DNA of 64,000 bases from Tanypteryx hageni (Eukaryota > Arthropoda > Insecta > Odonata > Petaluridae). The translations under genes were made by a program, and so were the position numbers. Numbering within the stretch: the stretch's first letter is position 1; each line of letters opens with the position of its first letter. Where the stretch lies: assembly GCA_028673005.1 (NCBI GenBank), contig CM054120.1, positions 61,688,057 through 61,752,056 on the forward strand, written 5' to 3'. The notes under the pieces were generated by a model. The model was not told the origin of the DNA. It worked only from the letters and a program-made list of their open reading frames with translations, and made no database searches. Below, in pieces: positions 52,426-64,000 of this stretch.

Positions 52426-54221
52426 AGGAGTAGAAAAATATAGTAAAGTGCCTTTATTTCGGATCCGCTCGAAAGCGAATGGAGTAAAAAGGATGCGAGC
52501 GAGATATGTTTTTTAGATTTTTAAATGGTTTTATTTTGGTCGATTCAAAGAAATCAAGGTGAAATGCCGCCCCGAAGGAAGATTGAGCACGTTATTTCGA
52601 GTTCAAAGGGTGTATGAGAATGCGGGAGGTTTGGAGAGGGAGAGAGAGAAAGGTAGAGGGAGAGAGAGGGAAGCGCAGGGACAAGAGCTGAAGCAGGCAA
52701 GGGCGCGGTAAGTCGGATTTTTTTACAAGACTTTTCGGGGAAGTGGAAAAGAGTCCTATGTGTGCTATGTCTGTATGATCGCGCCAAATTCTCTATTGGA
52801 TTTGAGAACAGAGAACTTCAGGCGTGTGATGGAAGGACGCGTACATATGCATGTGTGTACTATTTATAAGAGGCGTATATTTCGGGAGAATTACGGATGT
52901 GTGGATTCTCTACATGGGGAAAGGAGAATGCGAATAGCGGGAAAAGCTAAGAGGAGGTACTTTAAAAGAATAAAGTACTTTAAATGTGATGCACTCGAGG
53001 GAATAGGGAAAACTATTTTAATAGAATGTATAACTGAGGCGTTGACGCGTATTTTTATCGATGTGGACACGTTGTCAAAGGCGAAGAGAGGGTAATGTCG
53101 ACTGTTACGTCATTAACTATCAACTAAAAAGAACCTCGGCATTACATTCAAAAATCAGCCAATATCGTTTAAAATTACATTTTTTAATATATATGTACTT
53201 AAGAGTCGGAAAGTTAAAGAACCAATGCGCTATAAATTGTCTTAGGCCATAAAGGAATTTAAACGTATGCGCTACCCTTGACGACTAATTTGAGTGTACC
53301 CAAAAAGTTACCTAATTAAACCACAATTTTATCTAGTGGCAATCCTACATAAAAAAATTCTAACTTTACAGTTTAGTATCTTCACAAATTACCTTTAATT
53401 TTACCTGAAGTGATATTAAAATATAATTTTCAAATTTGCCTATAATGTTTATATATATAAGGATAATCATAAATCAATGAAGGAAACAACTAATTTATCG
53501 GTGGTCTAACCGACGTCTTATGTTTAACCTTGCAAGCTCTTTTGATCATGCCGCATTGCTATCTCGCCTTCTCAGAAACGAGAATTGCTCAAATTTACGA
53601 GATTTCAAATCGCACAGACGTTTTTTCTCGGAAATTTCCCGCTCCGAATCTAACGTTTGACTGCGTTCTTTTTCTTTTTTCCGGAACATGCATCTGCTTC
53701 TTCGAAAATATGGCTGGAAGTATTTGATCGTGAATTATTGTGGACGGCGAGAAAACTCGGGAATTGAGGTGTTGGTGGAAGGTGGTAGAGGGGGAGGGGA
53801 AGAGGGGAATTGGAAAAGAGGGTGGGGGAGAGAAAGGGGAAGTGGGGTTATAAGTCAACTGTGAGAATCGTAACAGAAAGTTTTTAATGGGTGGAAGGGG
53901 CGGGGAAGAAATTTTATAGAATTGGATGGTAGGTAGGATGAGAGAAAGGGAAAAAGAGAATTCTACAATAATTCAGCAGCGACCAGTTCCACAAATTCGA
54001 AAGAAATTTCTATGAAAGACAGCAGGGCAGGAGAGTGGTGGGGGTGTAAATTGGTGCGAGAGATTGGGGAAGGTTTTCCGAGGAAATCCGTGAGGGAAAG
54101 ACGAGAGGGGAAGGATCGCTGGGAGAAAAAACAAACGGAAATCCACAGTAAATTCGAACTCTTTTCCTTTCCGCTGTAACGGAGGAACGATTTTCAACAC
54201 GTACGCACACACTTAGGTAAA

Positions 54222-54223
<2 letters not shown>
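52426..54223. other. No recognisable gene
   Basis: Contains purine-rich patches (52620-52690, 53770-53860) and short frames. A plus-strand 111-codon frame at 52760-53095 has no recognisable domain. Confidence 0.4.
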
Positions 54224-54282
<59 letters not shown>

Positions 54283-54942
54283 CAACTGCACCACCCGTAA
54301 CGTCATTTACCTCCTTACCTGCACCCTTTGTCCCGCGTTTTACGTAGGCCTCACCAGCAATCCGTTAAACATCCGAATGAACGGTCACCGGAATAGCGTT
54401 TCTCTCAGACGCCCCCTCCCAGTTGCATTACATGCTAATACCCACAATGTTCCCTTTAATAGTTGCTACAATGTTAGGATTATTCGCACTTTACCCTATG
54501 ACACTCCTGCCCCCCTTCTCCGACACTGGGAACTAGCACATATCCATCTTCTCGACTCTTTCTCTCCGCCTGGCCTCAACCTCCGCTAACCCTATTAGCC
54601 CCCTTACAATGTTTCCTTGTTACTTTGTAACTATTCGGACTCTACCTCATCACACTCCCTCTTTATTGGCTATCCACCCCTCCTACTCCCCACCTCCTCC
54701 AATCATCAACCTTCCCACATCACCCTGTCATTCCCCGCCCAGTGTGTCACTTTACGTTACTCTTTCGCTGAAGAAGGGCTTAGGCCCGATAAGCTTGCGT
54801 GTGTTTTTGTGTTCGTGTGTTTTACGTGTCTCTTCGACGCCCCCAGCAGCCTGCCAGCTTGGTCCTCAACTTGGTGAGTGTCCGCTGGGCTTCCCTCAAC
54901 ACCTTGTTGCCACCCTCATCACTACCTTTTCTTTTCCTTTAG

Positions 54943-55009
<67 letters not shown>
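54224..55009 (+). mobile_element. Penelope-like terminal segment between TA tracts (candidate)
   Basis: Two long TA arrays (about 54224-54280 and 54943-55009) bracket a pyrimidine-rich, non-coding segment with a hammerhead-like motif at 54768-54791. A similar pyrimidine-rich stretch followed by such a motif occurs at 63340-63560. Penelope-like elements carry hammerhead motifs in their terminal repeats and tend to sit in simple repeats. No reverse transcriptase or GIY-YIG domain is present, so this would be a 5'-truncated or solo terminal repeat. Confidence 0.4.
54768..54791 (+). ncRNA. Hammerhead-ribozyme-like core, mutated
   Basis: CTGAAGA (54768-54774) is followed by a perfect 4-bp stem GGGC/GCCC (76-79 with 84-87) and then GATA where the catalytic core requires GAAA. 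Stems I and III are not convincing. It is probably an inactive Penelope-type relic. Confidence 0.35.
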
Positions 55010-55012
<3 letters not shown>

Positions 55013-55189
55013 TGTGTGTATTTATGTGTGTATTTCGCTCGCTCTCGCTTCTTTTCTTCCTTGAATTCCGTCAAGAGTCATTCTTCTTATATTTCCCTTA
55101 AGTTTCTTCAGATTTTTATTTTGTTTGAAGGTGGCATATTATGCGGGTGCCATTATTATACGTTCTTTGCACGAAATGAACGCATATAT

Positions 55190-55815
55190 GGGGGGTCGTT
55201 TCCGTCCGTCCGCATGTGTGAACTCGGAAACCGCTGGACGTCTTATGATGAAATTTGGTAATAGGGAGTTTTAATAAATTAATTGACCGATACCAATTTT
55301 GGTTAAAATTTGACAAAAATTACGACCACTTGACGCGACCTACATGTAGTTAACAATGTTCTTTTGTTTCAACTCGGGAATCGCTTGACATACGTTGATA
55401 AAATTTCGTATTGGGAAGTTTTATCAGAATTTATCGACGGATTCAAATTCTTGTTAAAATCGGGCAACAATTAAGACCACTTTACATGAAGACCTACAAG
55501 TAGTTGACAATGTTCCGTTGTTTCAACTCGGGAACCGCTGGATGTATTTTGATAAAATTTTGTATAGGAGAGTTTTGCTAAAATCGGTAAACCGATTCCA
55601 ATTTAGATTAAAATTGGACAAAAATGACTAAAACTTTACATGAAGACCTACAAGTAATTTACAATCTTCCTGTTTCAGCTCGGGAACCGCTTGGCATATT
55701 GTGATGAAATTTGGTATTGAGTAGTTTTGTTAAAATTATTGACCGATTCCAATTTTGGTTCAAATTCGGCGATAATTACGACTACTTTACATGAAAACCT
55801 ACATGTATTCCACAA
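55190..55815 (+). repeat. Four tandem copies of a ~153-bp repeat
   Basis: The landmark CAACTCGGGAACCGCTGG-like word occurs at 55221, 55371, 55525 and 55678 (spacings 150, 154, 153). Each copy contains GATRAAATTTSGTA, GACCGATTCCAATTTTGGTT and CTACAWGTAGTTNACAATG. Copies differ by roughly a fifth or more by eye. No coding content. Confidence 0.85.
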
Positions 55816-56440
55816 CGCACCTCGCTTGCTCCTCGTTAAATTCCCATCTGAGCGAAAAATATTGAGATCATAGTGGAATCTTAAAGAACGCATTTGGAAA
55901 CTGTATACTCCGACATGGAGTATACCTTTCCAATCTTGTTCTTTAATAACCTTGTAGTTTTTACAGAAAGTAATTCCAATTCATTACAAGAAACTAAGGT
56001 CAGTACTAACATAGGTTTGCATCCCAAATGTAATTTATTTTATATTTTTCATTTCATTTTATATAGGTAATATTTGCAGCAAAATAATCGAATTGTGTTC
56101 CAAATTTGCATTAAGAATGACTTTTCTTCTTTCTTTACGCATCATAATTTTTAGACGTAAAGAGTTATGCATGCACTCGGACCACAGTCTATGGCTTAAG
56201 AGTAGCCGAGTTGAAAATAACCCGCTTGTGCAATCGTCTATTCTCAAATCAAGTTCGGCAATAATACCCTCATGGCAATACCGCGATAAAATGCGACTTA
56301 AAACGCTAAACACGCATTCGGTTATTTGAAAATGGAGGAAATATGTGGGAGCGATTATCAAAACTCTGTGACAACAATTGCAATCTATATTATTTTCCCT
56401 TAGAACAGTACAAAACCCGTTCCGATATCACAATCTAAGT
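55816..56440. other. No recognisable gene
   Basis: Two short antisense-overlapping frames at 56059-56361 have no domain. Nothing else is seen. Confidence 0.4.
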
Positions 56441-57160
56441 TTTTTATAGTTCCAACGAAAAAAATCTGATATGGCCACCACATGACTTCCCCATATCTGT
56501 AATATTTCTAAAAATTTCAAATAATAATAAATATTTTGAAAAACTGCGAGAAAATGTTAGACTTGACCAAAAACAGAAATAAACTAAAACCATAGCCTTC
56601 TCATATTGGATATTGTCACAAAGTTCCAACAATTAAGAAAAGAAAAAGGAGCGTTACTAACAATAAGACGTAACCAAGCGTCAATTGTTAACAATAGGCA
56701 TCGGTAGGTGGCGTGGTGGTGGCATCAAAAAATATAAGATATCTCTTAAAAATGCACTATATGGAAATATGTATCAGACAAAGGTTGTAGAAAATTAAAT
56801 ATCTACACTATGTATTTTAGTACATTTTTCATGTATCAAATATTAAAGCATATGTTAAAAAATAAAAGAAAATAAACCAGAATAAACACCCACTTCCGTT
56901 TGATCGATTTTTACCAAAAACTAAACAGTTCTTCTAACTTACATAGAAATGTTAAATGTAAAATTTCGCATTGATCTGATTAATAGTTTTTGAGTTAGAA
57001 CACCCACAATAAAGCTACCACATAGAAATCATCGAGAAAATGGTCAAAACATGTTCAGGGGACTTCAAAACGTGTATTTCCGTTGAAATTTTGAAGTCGA
57101 CTTCTTTCATGAATACATTACTTTTCCCTATACTACGTCTATGGAGAAAGTAAAAATCTT
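56441..57160 (+). repeat. Dispersed repeat family, copy C
   Basis: Direct-orientation relative of 21490-22260, sharing GTAGGTGGCGTGGTGGTGGCA and the downstream CATCGAGAAAATGGTCAAAA block. It continues past it to CTACGTCTATGGAGAAAGTA at about 57140, so it defines the 3' end better than copy B. Confidence 0.75.
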
Positions 57161-60100
57161 TGTGCGATGGATCTGTTACTTTCTATCTACCTACCTATAA
57201 ACTAAGTCCTAACGTTTGTCTGATTCTTTCTACTGAACGCTTAATATTTCGAGAACGGTTTGTATGATTTCGACCATTTTCCGCAATACTCCTGCTCCTT
57301 TAATACATGTCATCGTCTATTATAAGTACAAGGGTTCGATTCCATGGACGTCAAAAGCAGCGACAATGGATTTGTCATGGCAGCTAATTTTCTCATCGTT
57401 CAAGAATTGAAAAACGTTTTTTCTGGTTCTATATATATTTTTACTTTAATTCGACACGGATTAGATTTCACTCTTCGATAAAATATTTTATTCCAAAAAA
57501 TGAACCTACAAACTTAGTGTAATTTACGGAATGCTGTTATTTTAGACTCGATAAAGAATACGATAGTGGCGAAATAAGATACGGCCATTATTCTAAAATT
57601 TAATTACGGTTAAAATAGGTAAATTTCGTATTTTTTAACTAATTTTTGTTTCAGTAGCTATTTAAAAGTTCTCAATAATTGATGTGCGTAGGTTTTTAAA
57701 ATACCCAAATAGGTCGTTAAAATACATAGCAAAAAAATGTTTTCCTCTCATAGATGGATGGCAGAAAGAAAATTTAGTAAGTGACCTCATACGCGGCAAT
57801 AACTGTCTGCGAGGTAGCCAATAAATCCTAGCCATACGCAGCACAGAGGGACTAACTAGATTAATTAGATCAAACATATGTGTCCGAAACCTAATACCAG
57901 AAAACGAAACAAAGCCATAATTGATTTGGCGTGCTCGGAATTAAAAAATTCCGGATATCATTATTTTTGATGAAATCACTTCGAGGATAATGGCACTGCG
58001 GAACTTTCCCGAGAATTGTGAGAGTAATTCGATGATGTGAGCGCTCCGGACAAATTGCACAGGATTCGTCGACTAATTATTAGCTGATTAAACTCGATAC
58101 ACTTAATAATTGTAAATTTGTGGAATGTTCCGAGTTTTTAATTAATTCACATTTAATACCTTTTGTGAATTTTGACGCAATATGCGACAATTTTTAGGCT
58201 GGTTTTCAAACGAAACATAGCCTTGTGAAATGGTCCTGTCTGTGCGTATGTGTGTGTGTCCCTTACTTAACAACTTTTTATTAATAGACTGATTTTTATG
58301 AAACTTGGTATGAGTTCGTGTTGTCAGAGCTCACCTCCGGGCTATATTTCATTTGGCGAAGATTGAAGTCCCGGGTTCGATTCAAGGAACTTTTTTCCCT
58401 ATTTGTTTTACATAGAAAGTCTCAAATCAAACGTGCAGAGATGTTTTCTTCGATACTTTAAAATATCTTAAAATAGTGATATTGGACCGATGTTTATACT
58501 GTTCTAAGGGTAAAAGACTGGATATTTTAATTCTTATCGCCAAGTTTTGATAACTGATCGTATTTTCTTGAATTTTTACTCAAACTTAGCGTTTTAAATC
58601 GCATTCTATCGGATTTTTATCATGGAGACTATTAATACGGAACACGGCTTGAGCATAGATGGGTGAGCAAATGGCTTTTTATTTTTCTCCACTTGACAAC
58701 ATTTCAGCAATGGGCAGTTGATCCATACATATTAGCGTATAAACAGTAATATTTATTAAACTCGTTCATTTAAAAAAATACATTCAAAATATAATGTCAG
58801 AAAGAGATGTTGATATTTCTTTTAGTATTTTAAACCTGATAGTGCTCTATTAATTTGTTTACCAATATTTCTCTATCATTGATAAATTATGAATTACAAA
58901 TGATATTTATCGTATGAGAGTTCCTTGAAATGACTAACACATACTTAAACATTTCCTGTCAATATAAGTAATCAAGTCAACTTTTGGAAACAATCCTGCA
59001 TTAGTCCTGGTTTGGACTTCTGGTGGTTTTTAATCTATGAAGTAATTGCAAGTCACGCAAAATATGCTAGTGAATTGATATCTTAATCAAATCGTAATAT
59101 CACATACATTCTAAAAAGGCGAACGTACAGGTTTTGAAATAATAATAATTATATTACCTATATTTGCAAAGTGATTTTCAGTGAAAATGTATACACATAA
59201 AATATTACATTAGAAACAAGAGCTTATTTAATCGTCGGTTGAAAATGAGACGTGGAACTGCTGCGGTAGCATTGGCAAAGTTAATTACAGCGAAAAATCA
59301 AATTAATATCCATAATAATGCGATATGAGATTGAAACTTTGAGAAAATTAATTAATACCGGAATAAAAGTCAAACGTACTCTATAGACATTTGACCTACT
59401 ATCTTCATCATATCGTCAAAGGTTGTTTGCACTTAAAAAGGTCCGTGATTATTATTGCTTGAATCTGGCTCTCCACATATCCCTACTTTCCGTAATATTC
59501 TTCATGCGTCGGTAGCTTCGTTTCCCTTTTAAGTCGTTTATTAAGTGAAACCATTTCCTTCCAGTTTTCCTTCTTACGCGACTTTAATCATTCTCTCACC
59601 TCAGGTTATGTCCGAAACGGTTAGCCTTCGTATATTCGCTCGCATTTCACCTATTACAGTTATAATTCAAACTCGATTAATACGAAATGCTGGTTTATAA
59701 GTAGTGTAATTCAGTCTCCTGCAAAAACCTAGGTATATGTTTCTTGTTATAACAAACTCGTTCTTACCAACCTCGCTAGTAAAAATTACAAAATTTTAGG
59801 TCCCTTGAAGTTTCTACTAACATAATTGTACTGTATTCTTATTATTTCAAAGTTTTTCATCCTATCTGTCCATGTTATCTTCAGCATTCTTCTCTATGCC
59901 CTCATATCGATGCTTTGACTTACTCTATATATGATAATAATTACAGAAACTTTTCGCTGGAAGAATATTGTTAGTACTTTTTTTACTATTTCCTCATTCA
60001 TAAAAAACTCCAGGCGATTATTAGATAGCGATTATTACAGAAATAAGAGAGGGAAGTTTTCCCCTATACTCTTCCTTCAAAGCTGAAATTTATGAACATT

Positions 60101-60197
60101 CCAAGAATTCAGTATTTCATGAATCTTTTAGATTGAAAAAACTTACCCATCAGCTGTGAAAATAGATTTTTACAGTGACTTGACATAAGAGCATTAA
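57161..60197. other. No recognisable gene
   Basis: AT-rich DNA. A GGGTTCGATTC word at about 58373 looks like a pol III B box but lacks a convincing A box. A 71-codon minus-strand frame at 57877-57662 has no named domain. Confidence 0.4.
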
Positions 60198-60988
60198 CCT
60201 CTCAAGGCCGTCCAAGGTGTCATTACGTCGAGCGATAACTTCACATGCCGCCGTCCGACGTGTTAGTACGTCGAACCTCTTTAATATATTTATTTATTTT
60301 TTGCCGTGAGGTAAATTACTCGATCATAAAAACCGCGGTATATTTCAAAGGGGAAGTTTTGGCTTTAATGATTATATTTTATTCATCAATTTTTATTGTT
60401 CTCTTATTTTTAATAAAGAGCTGAAATTTCATGATTACTTTTTGTAGTCACGCGATTCCTTCCTTGCGAATATACATACAACGTCATATCTCGGCTTCTA
60501 CTGAATAAAAAGATGTAATTTTTGTGACTTCTGTAATGTTTGCGAAGTAACTCAAGAATAAATATATCTAAAATTTTCATGCGAGACATGAAAAATTTGA
60601 CCTTTTGGAGACTTTTTCCCTAATTGGTTTAGAGGGAGTACATGCAGCAAATGAAATGTTTATAATAGTTTAAATTTATCTTTGAAGAAGAATGCATGCA
60701 AATAATTTTTTAGTTTTTACATTATTGACTATTATATGAAAGCGCGGGAACGCGCTGTGTTGGTAACGGATCGGTATGCAAATCGCCTCTTTATTTCATG
60801 CTAGCGTAAAAGTTATAGTTTTAAAATATAATGTTTTGCGTAAATTCTCAAAACAATCACAAAAACCCAATAAAATGTTGAACAGTAATGAATTTATATT
60901 TTTTGCCATTTTTGCGCCTGAATCGCCAAAATAATCTCCTTCTGCATCTGGGGTCGGATTTGCACAAACGTTCTTCGGGCTTGAAGGG
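60198..60988. mobile_element. Probable decayed piggyBac-like MITE
   Basis: TTAA (60194-60197) precedes CCTCTCAAGGCCG. The right end, reverse-complemented, is CCCTTCAAGCCCG with TAAA outside. Termini are similar but one TTAA is lost. The interior is non-coding. Confidence 0.5.
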
Positions 60989-61062
60989 TAAAACTACTTT
61001 ACTTAGGACGGGTGGGCCAAATTTTTATTGATGGGCGCTCTAGTAGTTACTATTGTTTAGAC

Positions 61063-61326
61063 CAGTGGCGTCCAAACTTTTTCACTGGCGGTTGCATATC
61101 CTTTGGTGGGCCGGATTAGAGATTAAATCGGAAATTATCTTTATGTTCATAGGAGTGAAAATCAAGTGTGAATAAGGTTTTTATGGTTAACATTTCAGTA
61201 TTAAAAGTTTTATTAATTTTTCATAAAATGTGTGAATTTGTGTTTTAACTTTTTAGGATAGATTTATCATCGTACCCTCGCGGGCCGCACAAAAAGCCTT
61301 CGTGGGCCGTACTTGGGGTACCACTG
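61063..61326. mobile_element. hAT-type MITE, 264 bp
   Basis: The left end is CAGTGGCGTCCAAAC. The right end, reverse-complemented, is CAGTGGTACCCCAAG. Flanks GTTTAGAC and ACTTAGGC match at 5 of 8 positions. The GGGCCG..GTGGGCCG words near the right end are typical of such MITEs. Confidence 0.75.
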
Positions 61327-63339
61327 ACTTAGGCGTTTGGCATTACAATCCACATCGGAAGTTACTTACGGAACTGATAGGGGCCATATTAATGAAAAGC
61401 GAAAATAAATCATTTTTTGGCATCATTATCTTACTAGTAAATGTTTTACAGAATTGATTTTATTTAAAAAATGAAATTATTTTATCGGTAGCAGAAGCAT
61501 GGATAGTTTGCCCAACCCTGATTTAGGCATTTCAATTAGCAGGCTACCTTTGTCTGATTTATGGGCGAAAGAAAATATTCACATCGGACATTCTCAAGCA
61601 AAAATGTTGACATAAAACGTTCACATAATATGCTACACATTCGCGAATTTATATTAAATACGGAAATAAAATAAACTCCAGATTTTTATCGTATTACATC
61701 GCGCTTTGCTATAAATGTCTACATATTTTCTATGAGTCTGGTAGAATATTTCAAATTACCATCTACGCATCCTGCAGATTTTCTCTCCAGAAGTCGCTAC
61801 ATTAGCGGAGACAATGGAGCTTGACACAGATTCCGCCGAAAACATATTAAGCGCGCTTCGTGCCATTTTATACGTTTCGCTCTACCGAGAATCCGCAGAA
61901 TTAGCTCCGCAGAAATTTTATCTTCTACATTATTTTCGTCTGGTCTATTTTTCCATATAAAACACCATTTTGATGTCTTTTTTAGAGTGGGAGAAGAGAA
62001 AGGAAACAAAGTCTAGCTCTCCCTCCACGAGTCTGCGGGTGATGGTATTGACTGATAAACTTCCCGCGGGGCAATGCAATCACGCAAAAATAAAAAAATA
62101 CAGGACTTTTTTCTTTAATTTTACTTCGTGTGCCGCCATCAAATTTTCAGTCTACAGCGTCGCGCACTCCATTTACCGGCGTCCTCTTTTGTCCCCCTCC
62201 AAATATCCTTTGTTCAATCTCATTTACTCTGGCGGGATCCTGCAAAACCGTAAAAGCTGCAACGGAGAAAATGGAACCGAGTTTATCCCCGGGAAAAAGA
62301 ATGCCTCGCCGCTCTAATCTCCGCCGTCTTCGAAAAGAGGACGGCGGACAGATTTTACTGCAGATTGCAAGTCTGCCTCCGCCTGCAATTACAACGGAAT
62401 GCACGCACCAAGCCTATGTGTATGTACTCGCTAAAATCCGTGTTAATTGAGACCGGAGTAGGCACAAACTCCAAGGCTGAAAATTTTGCACACAAAAATG
62501 GAAGCTATCAATGGTTTTTATAGGACGGATAGTCCACACCCGAATAATAGGGATATAACATTATATACGCAGGGGCAACTAATAAAAAAGGAGACTCTAT
62601 ATCATATTCTATAAATATAAATTTCAACTTGTTTTCTACACTCTAAAATATGGTTAACTAGCATTAGTAAACACATATATGAGCTGTATTTATTTAAGAA
62701 TGAAGGAGAAAATAAAAGTTTATGAATAGTGTGCTAACTTTAGTTTCGTATTTTTCAGACATCAAAATCTTCACAGGAATACAAGACAATCTTAAAGCAA
62801 TTAGACGCTTAAAAATGGATATTGAAGAAAGAAACTGTAAGCAGAATTTTCAAATGATGTGCAGTTTGTGGGTTAGATAATTTATTTCGAAAAATTTTAA
62901 GTGTTAAAATGGAAATAACAACTAGAATTGGGCCAAAAAATCACGCGATACCTTTGGAGAAGTATTTTTTTAGAATTCTCTGCCAAGAAGATGGATCAAG
63001 TACCCCTGACACTCCTGCGTGTACATCAAAAGTGAGAGGAGTACCAGAATCCAGTGTGGAGACTTGGATATAATTCATCACCAACCAGTTGGATTTCCTG
63101 TTTTCTATGGTAGAAAAGGTTTCCGAATACATACATCCAGCTCCTTCGGGAGGATATCTTGCTCGTTACGGAATCTGAATTATTCCAGCCAAGGATATCC
63201 AAGACCGTCGAATTGATATCTATTGAATTTATAACGGAGTCTGAACATAGTAATATTTTTTTGATTTGTTAGGTAAATGTGTTATTTATGTTACATTTGT
63301 TACCCGTTTATTATTTTAATATTTCTCTTAAATGAGCAC
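61327..63339. other. No recognisable gene; one GC-rich hairpin
   Basis: Frames at 61970-62450 overlap on both strands without domains. An 8-bp stem CCGCCGTC/GACGGCGG occurs at 62321-62347. No other feature was recognised. Confidence 0.4.
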
Positions 63340-63560
63340 AGCTTTGGGTTTCCAATGAACCATCACCGTTCCTCCCCACAACCCCATACTACTACTATTT
63401 CTCCCTCCCTTCTTTAACCAATAAGTAACCAACCTCGTAATTCCTTTATCCCTCCTCCCTCTCTAGCATTCCTATATGTATATGTATTTGGATGGTCTGT
63501 TTCCTGGTCATCTGAGGATGTTATTTTGTAACGAAACTGGTCGAAATTAAAATTTGTATA
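63340..63560 (+). mobile_element. Penelope-like terminal segment (candidate)
   Basis: A pyrimidine-rich stretch (CCATCACCGTTCCTCCC..., CTCCCTCCCTTC) leads into a hammerhead-like motif and the tail GAAACTGGTCGAAATTAAAA, the same order as at 54.3-54.8 kb. No protein-coding part of a Penelope element is present. Confidence 0.4.
63512..63536 (+). ncRNA. Hammerhead-ribozyme-like core
   Basis: CTGAGGA (63512-63518) fits the CUGANGA core. It is followed by a 4-bp stem GTTA/TAAC (63520-63523 with 63529-63532), loop TTTTG, and GAAA (63533-63536). The core elements are all present, but stem III after GAAA would be very short and stem I is unclear. Confidence 0.45.
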
Positions 63561-64000
63561 TGTGGATCAATACGTTGTTCTTACGTTTTCCTGATTTATA
63601 ATAATAGGTTTTTAATTTTCACGCATGCATTATTTTACATTTTAGGTTGTTGAAGTCAAAAAAATACTTTGAAAAGCATATATTTTACAGCGTATCGTAT
63701 GTGGTCTCCATTCTTATTGGCAGACCATGTATGTATAAATGTACACTCACTTTCAAAAGTCGATCGACAAACTGAGCGGCGCCCTTTCCAGAAATCGTAT
63801 TTCAACTCTCGCATAGCTTGAATATTCCATGACGACCGGGAATTACAAATACATTCAATATTCACATTAGCCTAAAGTCTTGAAGTACTTTCAAACTTTG
63901 GCTTTCACGCGTTTAAAAATATCACAAATCGAGAAAATTCACGTTTCAACCTTAGTCGCCATATGTATTTAGTGTCGTATTATTAAATACATTTTAACTT
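63561..64000. other. No recognisable gene
   Basis: AT-rich end of the window. A minus-strand 69-codon frame (63865-63656) has no domain. Confidence 0.4.

Noticed and set aside
58370..58400. B-box-like GGGTTCGATTC as a tRNA or SINE
   Set aside because: No A box at the right distance and no cloverleaf could be drawn.

Overview
This is a gene-poor, AT-rich, transposon-dense piece of a eukaryotic nuclear genome, most likely from an arthropod. Supporting signs are GT-AG introns, AATAAA poly(A) signals, long microsatellites and a mix of hAT, piggyBac, PIF/Harbinger, CR1-like LINE, Penelope-like, tRNA-SINE and Polinton elements. I see no ordinary single-copy host gene. The species cannot be fixed from sequence alone.

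The centrepiece is a complete Polinton/Maverick (adintovirus-like) element at 29262-46025, 16,764 bp. It has terminal inverted repeats (TIRs) of about 1,079 bp with only one mismatch noticed, AG...CT ends, and a perfect 6-bp target-site duplication GCGGTT. It sits inside the endonuclease region of an older CR1-like LINE, whose coding frame resumes on the far side. Its genes fall into blocks. A rightward early block holds a PPP1R15/GADD34-like gene, a small unknown gene, a possible OB-fold protein and protein-primed DNA polymerase B. A leftward block holds integrase, a fibre-like repeat protein, a conserved 258-aa protein and the packaging ATPase. A rightward late block holds a phospholipase A2/core-like protein, adenain-like protease, penton-like minor capsid, a 49-aa overlapping ORF, the major capsid protein, a BIR-domain protein and a small unknown gene. 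The polymerase has two frame breaks, the fibre-like gene one, and the BIR gene one in-frame stop. This copy is therefore probably not autonomous even though its TIRs look young. The alternative is base-call errors.

Left of the Polinton (1-29261): a hAT copy inside a CA microsatellite, a second hAT remnant, a LINE reverse-transcriptase remnant, a 4-kb PIF/Harbinger element with a six-exon Myb/SANT-like gene, long polypurine tracts, a cluster of TTAA-flanked piggyBac-like elements with a hAT MITE, a G-quadruplex-prone stretch, and the 5' half of the CR1-like LINE carrying a tRNA-derived SINE.

Right of the Polinton (46026-64000): the rest of the CR1-like LINE, an opposing LINE 3' end, hAT MITEs, a GA minisatellite, two Penelope-like segments with hammerhead-like motifs, a roughly 153-bp tandem repeat, another copy of a dispersed repeat family, and a decayed piggyBac-like element.

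The most notable biology is the Polinton's two candidate host-response modulators: a PP1/eIF2-alpha phosphatase adaptor homologue and a BIR protein. They accompany a full virion-morphogenesis gene set.
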